This document shows positions 1-5,660 of a stretch of DNA of 6,932 nucleotides, piece by piece (the stretch's first letter is position 1; every line of letters starts with the position of its first letter). The DNA is taken from assembly GCA_014729945.1 (NCBI GenBank), contig WJJC01000208.1:1-6932 (forward strand), in the 5' to 3' direction. The notes under the pieces were generated by a model that was not told the DNA's origin, did not search any database, and saw only the letters and a program-made list of their open reading frames with translations. Source of the DNA: Candidatus Bathyarchaeota archaeon. GTDB lineage: Archaea; Thermoproteota; Bathyarchaeia; TCS64. Position numbers and translations under genes: made by a program.

Positions 1-498
1 AATTGGCTGGATGTGGAGGAAGCGTTTAACCATGTGGAGCATGTTAATCATGATAGGGTCAATCTCACAGTTATTGACGCGGCTCATCTTAGTCTTGAAA
101 GACTATGGGCTGGAGTTGAGAAGAGAAGCATTAAGGTCATCCAGAGAGAGGTATATGATATTCTTTTCACGCTTAATGAGGGCTGCCGGGAGAAAGCAAA
201 ATACAGGGAGAACTGGTTTAACACCCAGTTTCATCATTTATTCTTTGAGGTCTTGCTTCTTTTATGGTGTGGAAGGCTTAATGGCATTACTGGGTGGTCG
301 GTAGATTATTTGGAGAAATCATGGATTCTTGTTAAGGATCTCCAACGGGAGGTTAAGAAGGATATTGATGAAATCCCTTTAATTGAAGACGATCTGGGTT
401 TCAATGGTTCTAGACTTATTCTTTATGCGTGGGCTGAAGCACTGGGCGTGGTTGATTTCACCCCTGGCGACGAGCTTGAAAAACGGCTAGCTGCCTGA
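1..498 (+). CDS. Unrecognised protein, C-terminal part (5' end outside window)
   Basis: The frame is open from base 1, so the gene most likely begins upstream; 165 residues are visible before a TGA stop. A GTG at 13 could be a start, but the open codons before it (NWLD) and the lack of a visible TATA box or ribosome site do not favour it. I do not recognise the family. The visible protein is mostly helical in character, without a clear signal peptide, metal-binding cluster or nucleotide-binding motif. A hydrophobic Leu/Phe-rich patch (FFEVLLLLWCG, about residues 80-90 of the visible part) is too short and too interrupted to call a membrane segment with confidence. The C-terminus is charged (DELEKRLAA). 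It is followed by rnpB on the same strand after about 160 bases, and rnpB has its own promoter, so no functional link is implied. Confidence 0.65.
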   Translation, partial: NWLDVEEAFNHVEHVNHDRVNLTVIDAAHLSLERLWAGVEKRSIKVIQREVYDILFTLNEGCREKAKYRENWFNTQFHHLFFEVLLLLWCGRLNGITGWSVDYLEKSWILVKDLQREVKKDIDEIPLIEDDLGFNGSRLILYAWAEALGVVDFTPGDELEKRLAA

Positions 499-636
499 AT
501 CCCAGTTGATCCTATTCTTTAGAGTATTTCCGACCCTCCTCGTTTACTCCATTTCTCTCTATTGCGATGCTTGGATCCCAGAAAATGCTTGACATGATCC
601 TACGCGCATGAGAGAACGGTGAAAATAGGAGACGGG

Positions 637-643
637 ATAAATA
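637..643 (+). promoter_or_regulatory. TATA box of the RNase P RNA gene
   Basis: ATAAATA preceded by the purine-rich GACGGG lies about 20-26 bases before the inferred 5' end of rnpB at about 660. This matches the archaeal TATA/BRE arrangement. The exact start of transcription is inferred from the P1 helix, not observed. Confidence 0.5.
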
Positions 644-659
644 GTAAGGAATATCTAAT

Positions 660-973
660 GGGGTGTGGTTATGGTGTCGGTGAGCTGGGGGGCGGCTGTC
701 GGGCCACTGGTCTGAGGAAACTCCATCCACTGTGTAGGACTGCGACGCTGTGAGGCGTAAGGGGAGACCCTTGGCAATGGACAGAAACGATACCTCGCGT
801 GGTATGTGATGATTCCCTATTGGGGATGAGGTCGCCGCGTGTTAGGATGAGACGACTAACCCGCAGGGTGCAAGGGCAAATAGGCGCCGTATTCCCTCCT
901 ACAGGGGGCGCGGGTAGCCTGCATAGCTGAATGTCGCCAAAGGACAGAAGATGGGTTACACCCAGCACACCTT
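660..973 (+). ncRNA. rnpB: RNase P RNA (M1-type, archaeal type A-like)
   Basis: This is the catalytic RNA of RNase P, which removes 5' leaders from tRNA precursors. Conserved segments are visible: GAGGAAACUCC (714-724, CR-I), GGACAGAAACGAUACC (779-794, CR-II) and GGACAGAAGAUGGGUUA (942-958, CR-V). Pairing supports the call. P1 pairs GGUGUG 662-667 with CACACC 966-971, extended by G-U pairs at 660-661/972-973. P2 pairs GGUGU 673-677 with ACACC 958-962. The universal P4 helix pairs AAC-U-CCAUC (719-727) with GAUGG-GUU (950-957) and keeps the bulged U at 722. P12 is a hairpin, 837-845 with 856-864, with one U-C mismatch. The length of about 314 nt is normal for archaeal RNase P RNA. The ends are set from P1 and may be off by a few bases. 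Reading frames on the opposite strand here are shadows. Confidence 0.93.
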
Positions 974-978
974 TCATC

Positions 979-1039
979 TTTTGTGATACTGATGGAAACT
1001 TTTGTGTCTATAATTTTGCTATTATTCTCGTATTTTTTT
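979..1039 (+). terminator. T-rich terminator region after rnpB
   Basis: Short T runs follow the 3' end of rnpB: T4 at 979-982, T4 at 1000-1003 and T7 at 1033-1039. Archaeal RNA polymerase stops on such runs without a hairpin. Which run is used cannot be told. From here to 1115 I see no gene on either strand. Confidence 0.4.
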
Positions 1040-1092
1040 CTGGGACACCAACATCTAAGTATCCAAAGTAAGGCTGTTTAATGTTTGACTAG

Positions 1093-1098
1093 AAAAAA
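1093..1098 (-). terminator. Oligo-T terminator of the desulforedoxin gene
   Basis: Read on the - strand this is a T6 run about 17 bases after the TAA stop of the desulforedoxin-type gene, consistent with an intrinsic archaeal terminator. Confidence 0.4.
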
Positions 1099-1115
1099 GT
1101 GAAGAATAACGTGTT

Positions 1116-1232
1116 TTACTCTATTTTTACCATGGGTTCCCCACAGCAGACCAGTTGACCAGGTCCATTCTCCAGAACCTTGACCTTGTTGCCGCAGATC
1201 TCACATAGATAAACTTCGTTTACCTCTGTCAT
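1116..1232 (-). CDS. Desulforedoxin-type small iron protein (38 aa)
   Basis: This 38-residue protein matches the desulforedoxin domain, which also forms the N-terminal domain of desulfoferrodoxin (superoxide reductase). It carries the four iron-ligand cysteines in the family's spacing: YLCEIC (C10, C13) and VCCGEPM (C29, C30). The central [10 protein letters not shown] corresponds to the usual hxGxGxLVCC stretch, and family members are about 36-40 residues. In the family these cysteines hold one rubredoxin-like Fe per subunit in a cytoplasmic homodimer used for electron transfer; the partner here is unknown. No superoxide reductase catalytic domain follows, because the TAA comes directly after MVKIE, so this is the stand-alone form. 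The ATG at 1232 lies 26 bases after the centre of a TATA box, which fits a leaderless message and decides the start. No redox gene lies next to it in the window. Confidence 0.88.
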   Translation of the reverse strand: MTEVNEVYLCEICGNKVKVLENGPGQLVCCGEPMVKIE

Positions 1233-1242
1233 AATTAAGACA

Positions 1243-1252
1243 CGGGGCCCCG
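1243..1252. promoter_or_regulatory. GC-rich palindrome between TATA box and start of the desulforedoxin gene
   Basis: CGGGGCCCCG is a perfect 10-base palindrome in otherwise AT-rich surroundings. It lies directly downstream of the TATA box and about 10 bases before the ATG, where a bound repressor would block initiation. An operator role is inference; it could also be chance. Confidence 0.3.
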
Positions 1253-1254
1253 AT

Positions 1255-1262
1255 GTATATAC
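1255..1262 (-). promoter_or_regulatory. TATA box of the desulforedoxin gene
   Basis: GTATATAC is centred 26 bases before the ATG at 1232, the standard archaeal distance from TATA box to transcription start. It predicts a leaderless transcript. Confidence 0.6.
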
Positions 1263-1378
1263 CTTACCCTAGCAACTATTCGGGATGGAGCCGCAAAGAC
1301 TAGAATCACTCCCTTTCTCTAAAAGAAACTTCTAAAACATCTTCTTTCCGATCAAAGTCTACACAAAAAAGACACTAT

Positions 1379-1612
1379 TCAACAAATAATACTAATGGAA
1401 GAGGGTTGTGCAGAAACCCGGAAACAACTTATCATATAAAAATAAGCCACAAATAACCCCGATCCCCCCTCAATTACCATAAAAAATGGTATGGTGATTT
1501 GTTTAGATGACGGTGAGAGATAGAATAGGTTGGCTCCACCACGAAGACACCAGCAGGTTATTTTCTGTTCTTTTATTTCTTCCTTGAAATTGCTGTCTCC
1601 CTCGTAATTCAT
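1379..1612 (-). CDS. Doubtful hypothetical reading frame (77 aa)
   Basis: An ATG-started frame of 77 codons occupies most of the gap between the desulforedoxin gene and the aminotransferase. The first 45 residues are plausible protein (a charged start, EEIKEQK, then CWCLRGG with two close cysteines), followed by a weakly hydrophobic stretch. The last part (VSAQPSSISIIC) looks like random translation. A TATA-like TTTTATTATA at 1641-1650 could serve it with a leader of about 7 bases. I recognise no family, and the same bases may simply be the AT-rich region downstream of the aminotransferase, whose T5 terminator lies at 1662-1666. The rest of 1263-1676 shows nothing else I can name. Confidence 0.2.
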   Translation of the reverse strand: MNYEGDSNFKEEIKEQKITCWCLRGGANLFYLSPSSKQITIPFFMVIEGGSGLFVAYFYMISCFRVSAQPSSISIIC

Positions 1613-1676
1613 TTGTATTTACGGTAATAATATCTGGATGTATAATAAAATCTCAAATAAGAAAAATAGGATGCCA

Positions 1677-2837
1677 CTAACTGTTCGCGGCCTCGTGAAG
1701 CTTCTCCACTAAGTTATCAGCCTGCTCCAAGGTATTATAGAAGTGGGGGCTAATCCTTATGCCTTCTACTCTCTCACAGCACCAGTAATCCTCTGAGTTA
1801 AGCCTCTTCACTGTATTCTTAATGTCCGGCACCTTTACGTTTAGGTATGTTCTGCGTTCCTCCTCTACTGGCGTCTGTAGCTTGTATCCTTTATCCAGAA
1901 GCTGGTCTATGATCCTTGTGACAATTTTATTGTTCTGTTTTTCGATCTCTTTCATACCGTGATCCAGAAGAACTTTCATGCTGTTTGCCACGGCCTTAAA
2001 GGTGAAATCCGGGCTCCTGAACACCTCATATTTCTTTATCCCTTTCTTTAGTTTAAATTCGTGTTCCATGTATTGACCGTTCACACCTTTCTGCTCATAA
2101 TCGTATGTACAGCCACTAACATAAGCTGGCGAATACTCATCAATATACTCCTTCTTCATGTAAAGGAAACCAGCGCTTGCGGCCGGGATACCTCCTAGTA
2201 GCCACTTGAATGTACTGGTTCCAGCGAAATCTACACTTGTCTCGTCTATTCTCCAGTCTATGGCTCCCATGCTCTGAGTCGTATCCACAACGAAGTATGC
2301 CCCATGGTCATGGGCTATCTCGCCTATCGAGTCTATATCGAACATGTATCCATTGAACCAGCTTGGTTGATCGATGTAGACAATGGCTGTATCATCATTT
2401 ATCGCCTTCTCAAAAGCCTCTGTCTCCACGACGCCGTTATCACTAGATAGCCACTTTGCCTCTGCTCCCCTCTCTACTGTCTTTTGCACTAAGGCTGCTC
2501 CCATGGGGAAAGCTAGATCCGTTGAAACTATGTTATCCCCTTTCTCTACCGGAAGCATGCTCATAGCAATGTTCATAGCCGTTGAAGCATTGGGAACACC
2601 GAGGACTTCCTCTTTCTCGGCGCCAATCACCTTGGCGAATAACTCCCGTGCCTCCTCCTTGGCTCCTCTTCCCTCTTCTACGTTGAAGGTCCACTCTCTC
2701 TCGCCGCTCATATGCTCCACAAGTGCATCAGTGTATTTCTTGATGGTTTCAAGGGTACTCTGGGGTGCACACCCCATTACTGCGTTATCAAAATATACCA
2801 GTTTTTCTGCTAATGGGAACCTCTCTTTAAGTCTCAA
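1677..2837 (-). CDS. Class V aminotransferase-like PLP enzyme
   Basis: This 386-residue cytoplasmic PLP-dependent enzyme belongs to fold type I, class V (the kynureninase / cysteine desulfurase / isopenicillin N epimerase relatives). The typical N-terminus is present (RFPLAEKLVYFDNAVMG, 6-22). Other visible features are PLP-phosphate residues near NAST (83-86), a ring-stacking aromatic probably F110, DTTQS with D185 for the pyridine nitrogen, and the Schiff-base lysine K211 in TSTFKWLLGG. R361 in RISPHFYNT should bind the substrate carboxylate. The GHHC loop of group II cysteine desulfurases is missing, so sulfur mobilisation is unlikely; the substrate cannot be named. The start is a TTG at 2837; an in-frame TAA at 2849-2847 leaves no ATG/GTG upstream. 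Only a weak AAGGG precedes it. It probably has its own promoter, 82 bases from the broken gene upstream. A T5 run at 1662-1666 may end the transcript. Confidence 0.88.
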   Translation of the reverse strand: MRLKERFPLAEKLVYFDNAVMGCAPQSTLETIKKYTDALVEHMSGEREWTFNVEEGRGAKEEARELFAKVIGAEKEEVLGVPNASTAMNIAMSMLPVEKGDNIVSTDLAFPMGAALVQKTVERGAEAKWLSSDNGVVETEAFEKAINDDTAIVYIDQPSWFNGYMFDIDSIGEIAHDHGAYFVVDTTQSMGAIDWRIDETSVDFAGTSTFKWLLGGIPAASAGFLYMKKEYIDEYSPAYVSGCTYDYEQKGVNGQYMEHEFKLKKGIKKYEVFRSPDFTFKAVANSMKVLLDHGMKEIEKQNNKIVTRIIDQLLDKGYKLQTPVEEERRTYLNVKVPDIKNTVKRLNSEDYWCCERVEGIRISPHFYNTLEQADNLVEKLHEAANS

Positions 2838-2864
2838 TTCAATCCCTTACATATAATCCCAAAG

Positions 2865-2874
2865 AATATTATAA
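2865..2874 (-). promoter_or_regulatory. TATA box of the aminotransferase gene
   Basis: TTATAATATT on the - strand is centred about 33 bases before the TTG start at 2837. This predicts transcription from about 2844 and a very short leader. A second AT-rich site (ATTATATG, 2850-2857) is too close to the start to drive this gene. Confidence 0.4.
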
Positions 2875-2889
2875 CACCCACTAAACCAG

Positions 2890-2904
2890 TTCTTCTTCTT
2901 CTTC
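2890..2904. repeat. Triplet microsatellite (TTC)5 / (GAA)5
   Basis: Five perfect TTC units (GAA on the - strand) lie just upstream of the aminotransferase TATA box and are not in any gene. It is the only simple repeat of note in the window. Confidence 0.7.
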
Positions 2905-2912
2905 TGCTACAT

Positions 2913-2918
2913 AAAAAA
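2913..2918 (-). terminator. Oligo-T terminator after the broken small gene
   Basis: On the - strand a T6 run begins two bases after the TAG stop at 2922-2920. It separates the upstream - strand transcript from the aminotransferase promoter. Confidence 0.45.
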
Positions 2919-2919
2919 C

Positions 2920-3150
2920 CTATACACCGATCTTAACCATCTCCCACAGGTTTCCAGCGAGGGGAAGCTCGCTCTCCGGGTGAATATCCTAGTTTTAAAC
3001 ACTTTCTCATCTAGACCCGAGTCAGTTATGAATGTGTGTTCGCTGAAATGCATCTCAGTGCCTACTTTCTGCATATTCTCTATGATGACCCTTGTCTCGT
3101 CTATTACCGCCAGCTAACTGTTTCCTTATATTTTCTCTAAGCGAAAACAT
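2920..3150 (-). pseudogene. Broken small gene with two compensating frameshifts (about 76 aa if restored)
   Basis: No single frame is open, but three consecutive pieces read like one protein. The frame of the ATG at 3150 gives MFSLRENIRKQLA. Near 3108 sense moves to the next frame (one extra base), giving about 40 residues that include VIDETRVIIENMQ and FITDSGLDEKVFKT. Near 2986-2990 sense returns to the first frame (one missing base) and gives IHPESELPLAGNLWEM to a TAG. In the middle stretch the starting frame has several stops, and the middle frame is closed by a TAG just before it opens. Total length, 231 bases, is 77 codons, so the two shifts cancel. I do not recognise the family. It follows the helicase stop by 55 bases on the same strand. 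It could be a decaying gene, or an intact gene with two indel errors in the assembly. Confidence 0.6.
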
Positions 3151-3205
3151 CTACGTAAAAACGGGCTTGAATTACACAGGAGAGGTTCAAAGTTTTTCAG
3201 TTTAA

Positions 3206-4315
3206 CTAGAACCTGTATTCCTGAATCTCCGTACTGGTCATCTCTCTAATATCCTCCCAGTATTCTCTCTCCCTATATGATACCAAGGTAATGGATTTAC
3301 CTGATTCCCCACTTCTAGCTGTTCTCCCAATCCTGTGGAAGTAAACCTCAGGATCCTCTGGAACCTCATAGTTTATAATATGCGTGATACCCTTGATATC
3401 CAGTCCTCTTGAAGCCACATCCGTTGAGACAAGGAAACTTACCTGTCTTTTCTGAAGCATTATAAACGCCCGGTTTCTCTGACTCTGAGTAAAGCCGCCA
3501 TGAATACTTTCCACAAGGTAGCTTGCCTCTTGTAGTTTACTGGTTATCTCATCAACTTTTTTCCGGGTGTTGCAGAATATTATCCCTCTGTCAACCTCTA
3601 CGCTGTTAAGGATCTTGTATAACTCGGTTAACCGTTTTTTCTCTGACACCCTGACTATAAACTGCTGTACGTTTTCTTGAGCCACTTCATCCTCTGAAAT
3701 GATTACTTTCCGGGGGTGACGCATAAACCGAGTTGATATCTCAATGATCTCATCGTTTATGGTAGCTGACCAGAGACCGGTCTGGCGTACGAAGGGGAGT
3801 TGACTCATGATATCATTCATCTCTCTTCTGAACCCCATCTCTAGCATCTTATCCGCTTCATCAATCACAGCGGTCTTTACTCCACTGAGATCCAGTGCCC
3901 TCTGTCTGAAGATTAGGTCAAGTAACCTCCCCGGTGTACCCACAACTATATGTGCGGGGTGCCTAAGGAGACCTACCTGTCGGTAAATGTTTCCTCCTCC
4001 ATGAAAACACATTACCCGTATATCCGTGTATTTCACTATCCGTCTAATATGCGCAGAGATCTGTTGGGATAGTTCCCTCGTGGGTGCAACAACCAGTCCC
4101 TGTGTTGAAGGGTCTTCTAGATCTATTTTAGCGACCATCGGTATGCTGAACGCAGCCGTCTTTCCGGTGCCCGTCTGAGCCTGAACGATGATATCTCTGC
4201 CTTCTAATAATAGTGGTATGGTTTCTCTCTGGACAGGTGTCATCTCTGTGAACCCCATCTTACGGATGCCTCTTAGAATATCTTGGTAAAGGGGGAGTTC
4301 TTCAAATTGGCTCAA
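3206..4315 (-). CDS. DEAD-box ATP-dependent RNA helicase, minimal core
   Basis: This 369-residue protein is a near-minimal two-RecA-domain helicase that should unwind or remodel structured RNA with ATP in the cytoplasm. All family motifs are present: Q motif (F4, GF 21-22, TPVQ 26-29), motif I AQTGTGKT (46-53), Ia PTREL (78-82), Ib TPGR (127-130), II DEAD (152-155), III SAT (183-185), IV IIFCN (245-249), V STDVASRGLDI (297-307) and VI HRIGRTARSG (327-336). There is almost no extension at either end, so target choice probably comes from partners. The start is TTG, set by GGAGAG at 4322-4327 with a 6-base spacer. The acetyltransferase ends 43 bases upstream on the same strand and I see no well-placed TATA box between them, so the two are probably co-transcribed. 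In archaea such helicases often help RNA folding in the cold or in ribosome assembly; which applies here is unknown. Confidence 0.95.
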   Translation of the reverse strand: MSQFEELPLYQDILRGIRKMGFTEMTPVQRETIPLLLEGRDIIVQAQTGTGKTAAFSIPMVAKIDLEDPSTQGLVVAPTRELSQQISAHIRRIVKYTDIRVMCFHGGGNIYRQVGLLRHPAHIVVGTPGRLLDLIFRQRALDLSGVKTAVIDEADKMLEMGFRREMNDIMSQLPFVRQTGLWSATINDEIIEISTRFMRHPRKVIISEDEVAQENVQQFIVRVSEKKRLTELYKILNSVEVDRGIIFCNTRKKVDEITSKLQEASYLVESIHGGFTQSQRNRAFIMLQKRQVSFLVSTDVASRGLDIKGITHIINYEVPEDPEVYFHRIGRTARSGESGKSITLVSYREREYWEDIREMTSTEIQEYRF

Positions 4316-4321
4316 TATACT

Positions 4322-4327
4322 CTCTCC
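4322..4327 (-). promoter_or_regulatory. Shine-Dalgarno site of the helicase gene
   Basis: GGAGAG (reading AAGGAGAG with flanks) lies six bases before a TTG codon and so decides the start at 4315. It contrasts with the leaderless-looking first gene of the same unit. Confidence 0.6.
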
Positions 4328-4341
4328 TTGTATAAGGTTGG

Positions 4342-4357
4342 CTACCTAAAAGGGTAG
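4342..4357 (-). other. Short hairpin between acetyltransferase stop and helicase start
   Basis: CTACC and GGTAG pair as a 5-base stem around a 6-base loop (CTTTTA on the - strand), directly after the acetyltransferase TAA. It could be a processing or stability element between the two coding regions; without a T run after it, termination is unlikely. The stem is short enough to be chance. Confidence 0.25.
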
Positions 4358-4358
4358 T

Positions 4359-5576
4359 TTAATAGCAGTAGTGGATATACCCCGGTTTTCTTGGGAATAA
4401 TACATCTATTAGCTCCTCGTATTCGTCTCGAATTATGAAATCCTGATAAGCGTACTGTAGATCAAATCGGCTCCTATATCCCATGAATAACTGTATAGAT
4501 GCATATGGGTTTAAGCCAATGTTTCTACTTGCTTCAGTTGTTTCTTTCACATCTAGTAACTTCCCGTCTTCAAAGCTTAAACTAATACCATATTTCCAGA
4601 AATTAAACTTCAAAACTTTAGATAATCCCTTGAACTTTGACTCCTCAAGTCTATTCTCAAGAACTGGTCCAAGTTTTCTCAGGAAATTCACCGGGTTGAG
4701 TATCTTTACCTGCCATGCATATGGTGTATTCATTTTGGCTCCAAGTTTCTTCAGGTACTGTGAGAAATGATCTGTATGGCTGAGTTTGGTCTTTATCTTA
4801 TCGGCGCCCAGTTCCTCAGCTTTTATTTTTATTGTTGCAGCAACTCTCGGAACATACTGTGGTGTCACTTGTGCTAGTTCTCTGATTACATATGTTTTCT
4901 CTTCTTCTAAGTACTGGTACCTGTAGTAAGCGATTAATTGGGCGTCTTCAAAGACCGCTATGCTTTTGAAAGGTTCAGCACCATATATCCCTGTTTTCAA
5001 CTGAGTTTTCCATATTGTCTTTGTTCTATTACTTTGTACCATGTATCTTTTCTGGATATTCTCCAGTAGGCTCATCGCTTGTTCTATATTATCTTCACTA
5101 AATTGTCGTGTCTCCAGCCTTGGGCCATCTGGTATTTTTCTTATCTTTATCTCGGTTAAGTAATCCAGTTCAACCGCGTATTGGTACCCGAACTGTCTAT
5201 AGAAATACGGTATACCCGCTAATACACATAAGTCATAGCCCCTTTCCTTGGCGTATTCGTCGTACCTTGCATTCAATATTCTCTGGAGACCTCTCTGTCT
5301 ATGCATTGGTGCCGTGCCCACACAACCCATCTCGGCTACCTTAAACTCTACACCATCAATACACCATGTCTGAGGGATCAATAATAGGCCAGCAACAGCT
5401 TCGTTATCATGCTTTATCATGAAATAATTATCTCCTGTCATCTCTGGATAATTTTCAACAAAGTTTCTAACTATACTAGTTACGTCCTCGTCCTTGAAAG
5501 CCGTATCCATTACTCTGTAAAGTTGAGTATAATCCTCGTCTGATGATGGTTTGTAAAAATTGTAGCCATGATTCAT
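4359..5576 (-). CDS. Eis-like GNAT N-acetyltransferase with C-terminal SCP2-like domain
   Basis: This 405-residue protein has the layout of the Eis-like group: an N-terminal GNAT domain, a second degenerate GNAT domain and a C-terminal sterol-carrier-like (SCP2) fold. The acetyl-CoA site is in the first domain: VAEMGCVGTAP (80-90), then the pyrophosphate loop HRQRGLQRIL (92-101) and the FYRQFGY motif (125-131). The second domain covers about 155-290. About 293-405 resembles SCP2-type domains (NPVNFLRKL at 294, LFPRKPGY near the end). It should transfer an acetyl group from acetyl-CoA to an amine in the cytoplasm. Eis relatives act on aminoglycosides or protein lysines, but the substrate here is unknown. 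The ATG at 5576 lies about 29 bases after a TATA box, giving a leaderless or nearly leaderless message. The helicase follows at 43 bases. Confidence 0.87.
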   Translation of the reverse strand: MNHGYNFYKPSSDEDYTQLYRVMDTAFKDEDVTSIVRNFVENYPEMTGDNYFMIKHDNEAVAGLLLIPQTWCIDGVEFKVAEMGCVGTAPMHRQRGLQRILNARYDEYAKERGYDLCVLAGIPYFYRQFGYQYAVELDYLTEIKIRKIPDGPRLETRQFSEDNIEQAMSLLENIQKRYMVQSNRTKTIWKTQLKTGIYGAEPFKSIAVFEDAQLIAYYRYQYLEEEKTYVIRELAQVTPQYVPRVAATIKIKAEELGADKIKTKLSHTDHFSQYLKKLGAKMNTPYAWQVKILNPVNFLRKLGPVLENRLEESKFKGLSKVLKFNFWKYGISLSFEDGKLLDVKETTEASRNIGLNPYASIQLFMGYRSRFDLQYAYQDFIIRDEYEELIDVLFPRKPGYIHYCY

Positions 5577-5600
5577 GTATTGAATATTCTATAGACCTGT

Positions 5601-5609
5601 TATATTAAA
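5601..5609 (-). promoter_or_regulatory. TATA box of the acetyltransferase-helicase unit
   Basis: TTTAATATA on the - strand, preceded by ACGA, is centred about 29 bases before the ATG at 5576. It fits an archaeal promoter with almost no leader. Confidence 0.55.
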
Positions 5610-5625
5610 TCGTTTAAAGGATTTA
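5606..5625. promoter_or_regulatory. Imperfect 20-base palindrome between divergent promoters (candidate operator)
   Basis: Half-sites TAAATC (5606-5611) and GATTTA (5620-5625) flank the palindromic core TTTAAA (5613-5618), all centred on the same point. Only the base pair 5612/5619 (G against G) breaks the symmetry, so 18 of 20 bases match. It overlaps the edges of both TATA boxes and covers both presumed BRE positions, which is where a dimeric archaeal repressor would act on both genes. Binding is inference. Confidence 0.45.
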
Positions 5626-5629
5626 TAGA
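5622..5629 (+). promoter_or_regulatory. TATA box of the histidine kinase gene
   Basis: TTTATAGA predicts transcription from about 5652 and a leader of roughly 9 bases before the GTG at 5661. It lies only 12 bases from the oppositely directed TATA box of the acetyltransferase. Confidence 0.5.
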
Positions 5630-5660
5630 AACTCATAACTGCTCCTAGATCCAATGATGT

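Noticed and set aside
11..304. 97-codon + frame overlapping the first gene
   Set aside because: It is an alternative frame of the longer open frame ending at 498, rich in Arg, Leu and Met in a random-looking way.
953..963. Local hairpin GGG...CCC at the 3' end of the RNase P RNA as a terminator stem
   Set aside because: The same bases are needed for P2 and P4, which pair perfectly with the 5' part of the RNA.
512..977. Two - strand reading frames (72 and 102 codons)
   Set aside because: They lie over the RNase P RNA gene and its promoter; conserved RNA segments and helices explain these bases.
1395..1420. Possible tRNA-like or small RNA fold around a GGGTT...AACCC stem
   Set aside because: There is only one short stem; no cloverleaf, TTC loop or box C/D motifs could be found around it.
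2383..2856. 157-codon + frame opposite the aminotransferase
   Set aside because: It is a Ser/Ala/Thr-rich antisense shadow of a gene with clear PLP-enzyme motifs.
4483..4770. 95-codon + frame opposite the acetyltransferase
   Set aside because: Antisense shadow without recognisable features; the - strand protein is continuous and family-like here.
5108..5344. 78-codon + frame opposite the acetyl-CoA site of the acetyltransferase
   Set aside because: Antisense shadow; it covers the conserved HRQRGLQ region on the other strand.
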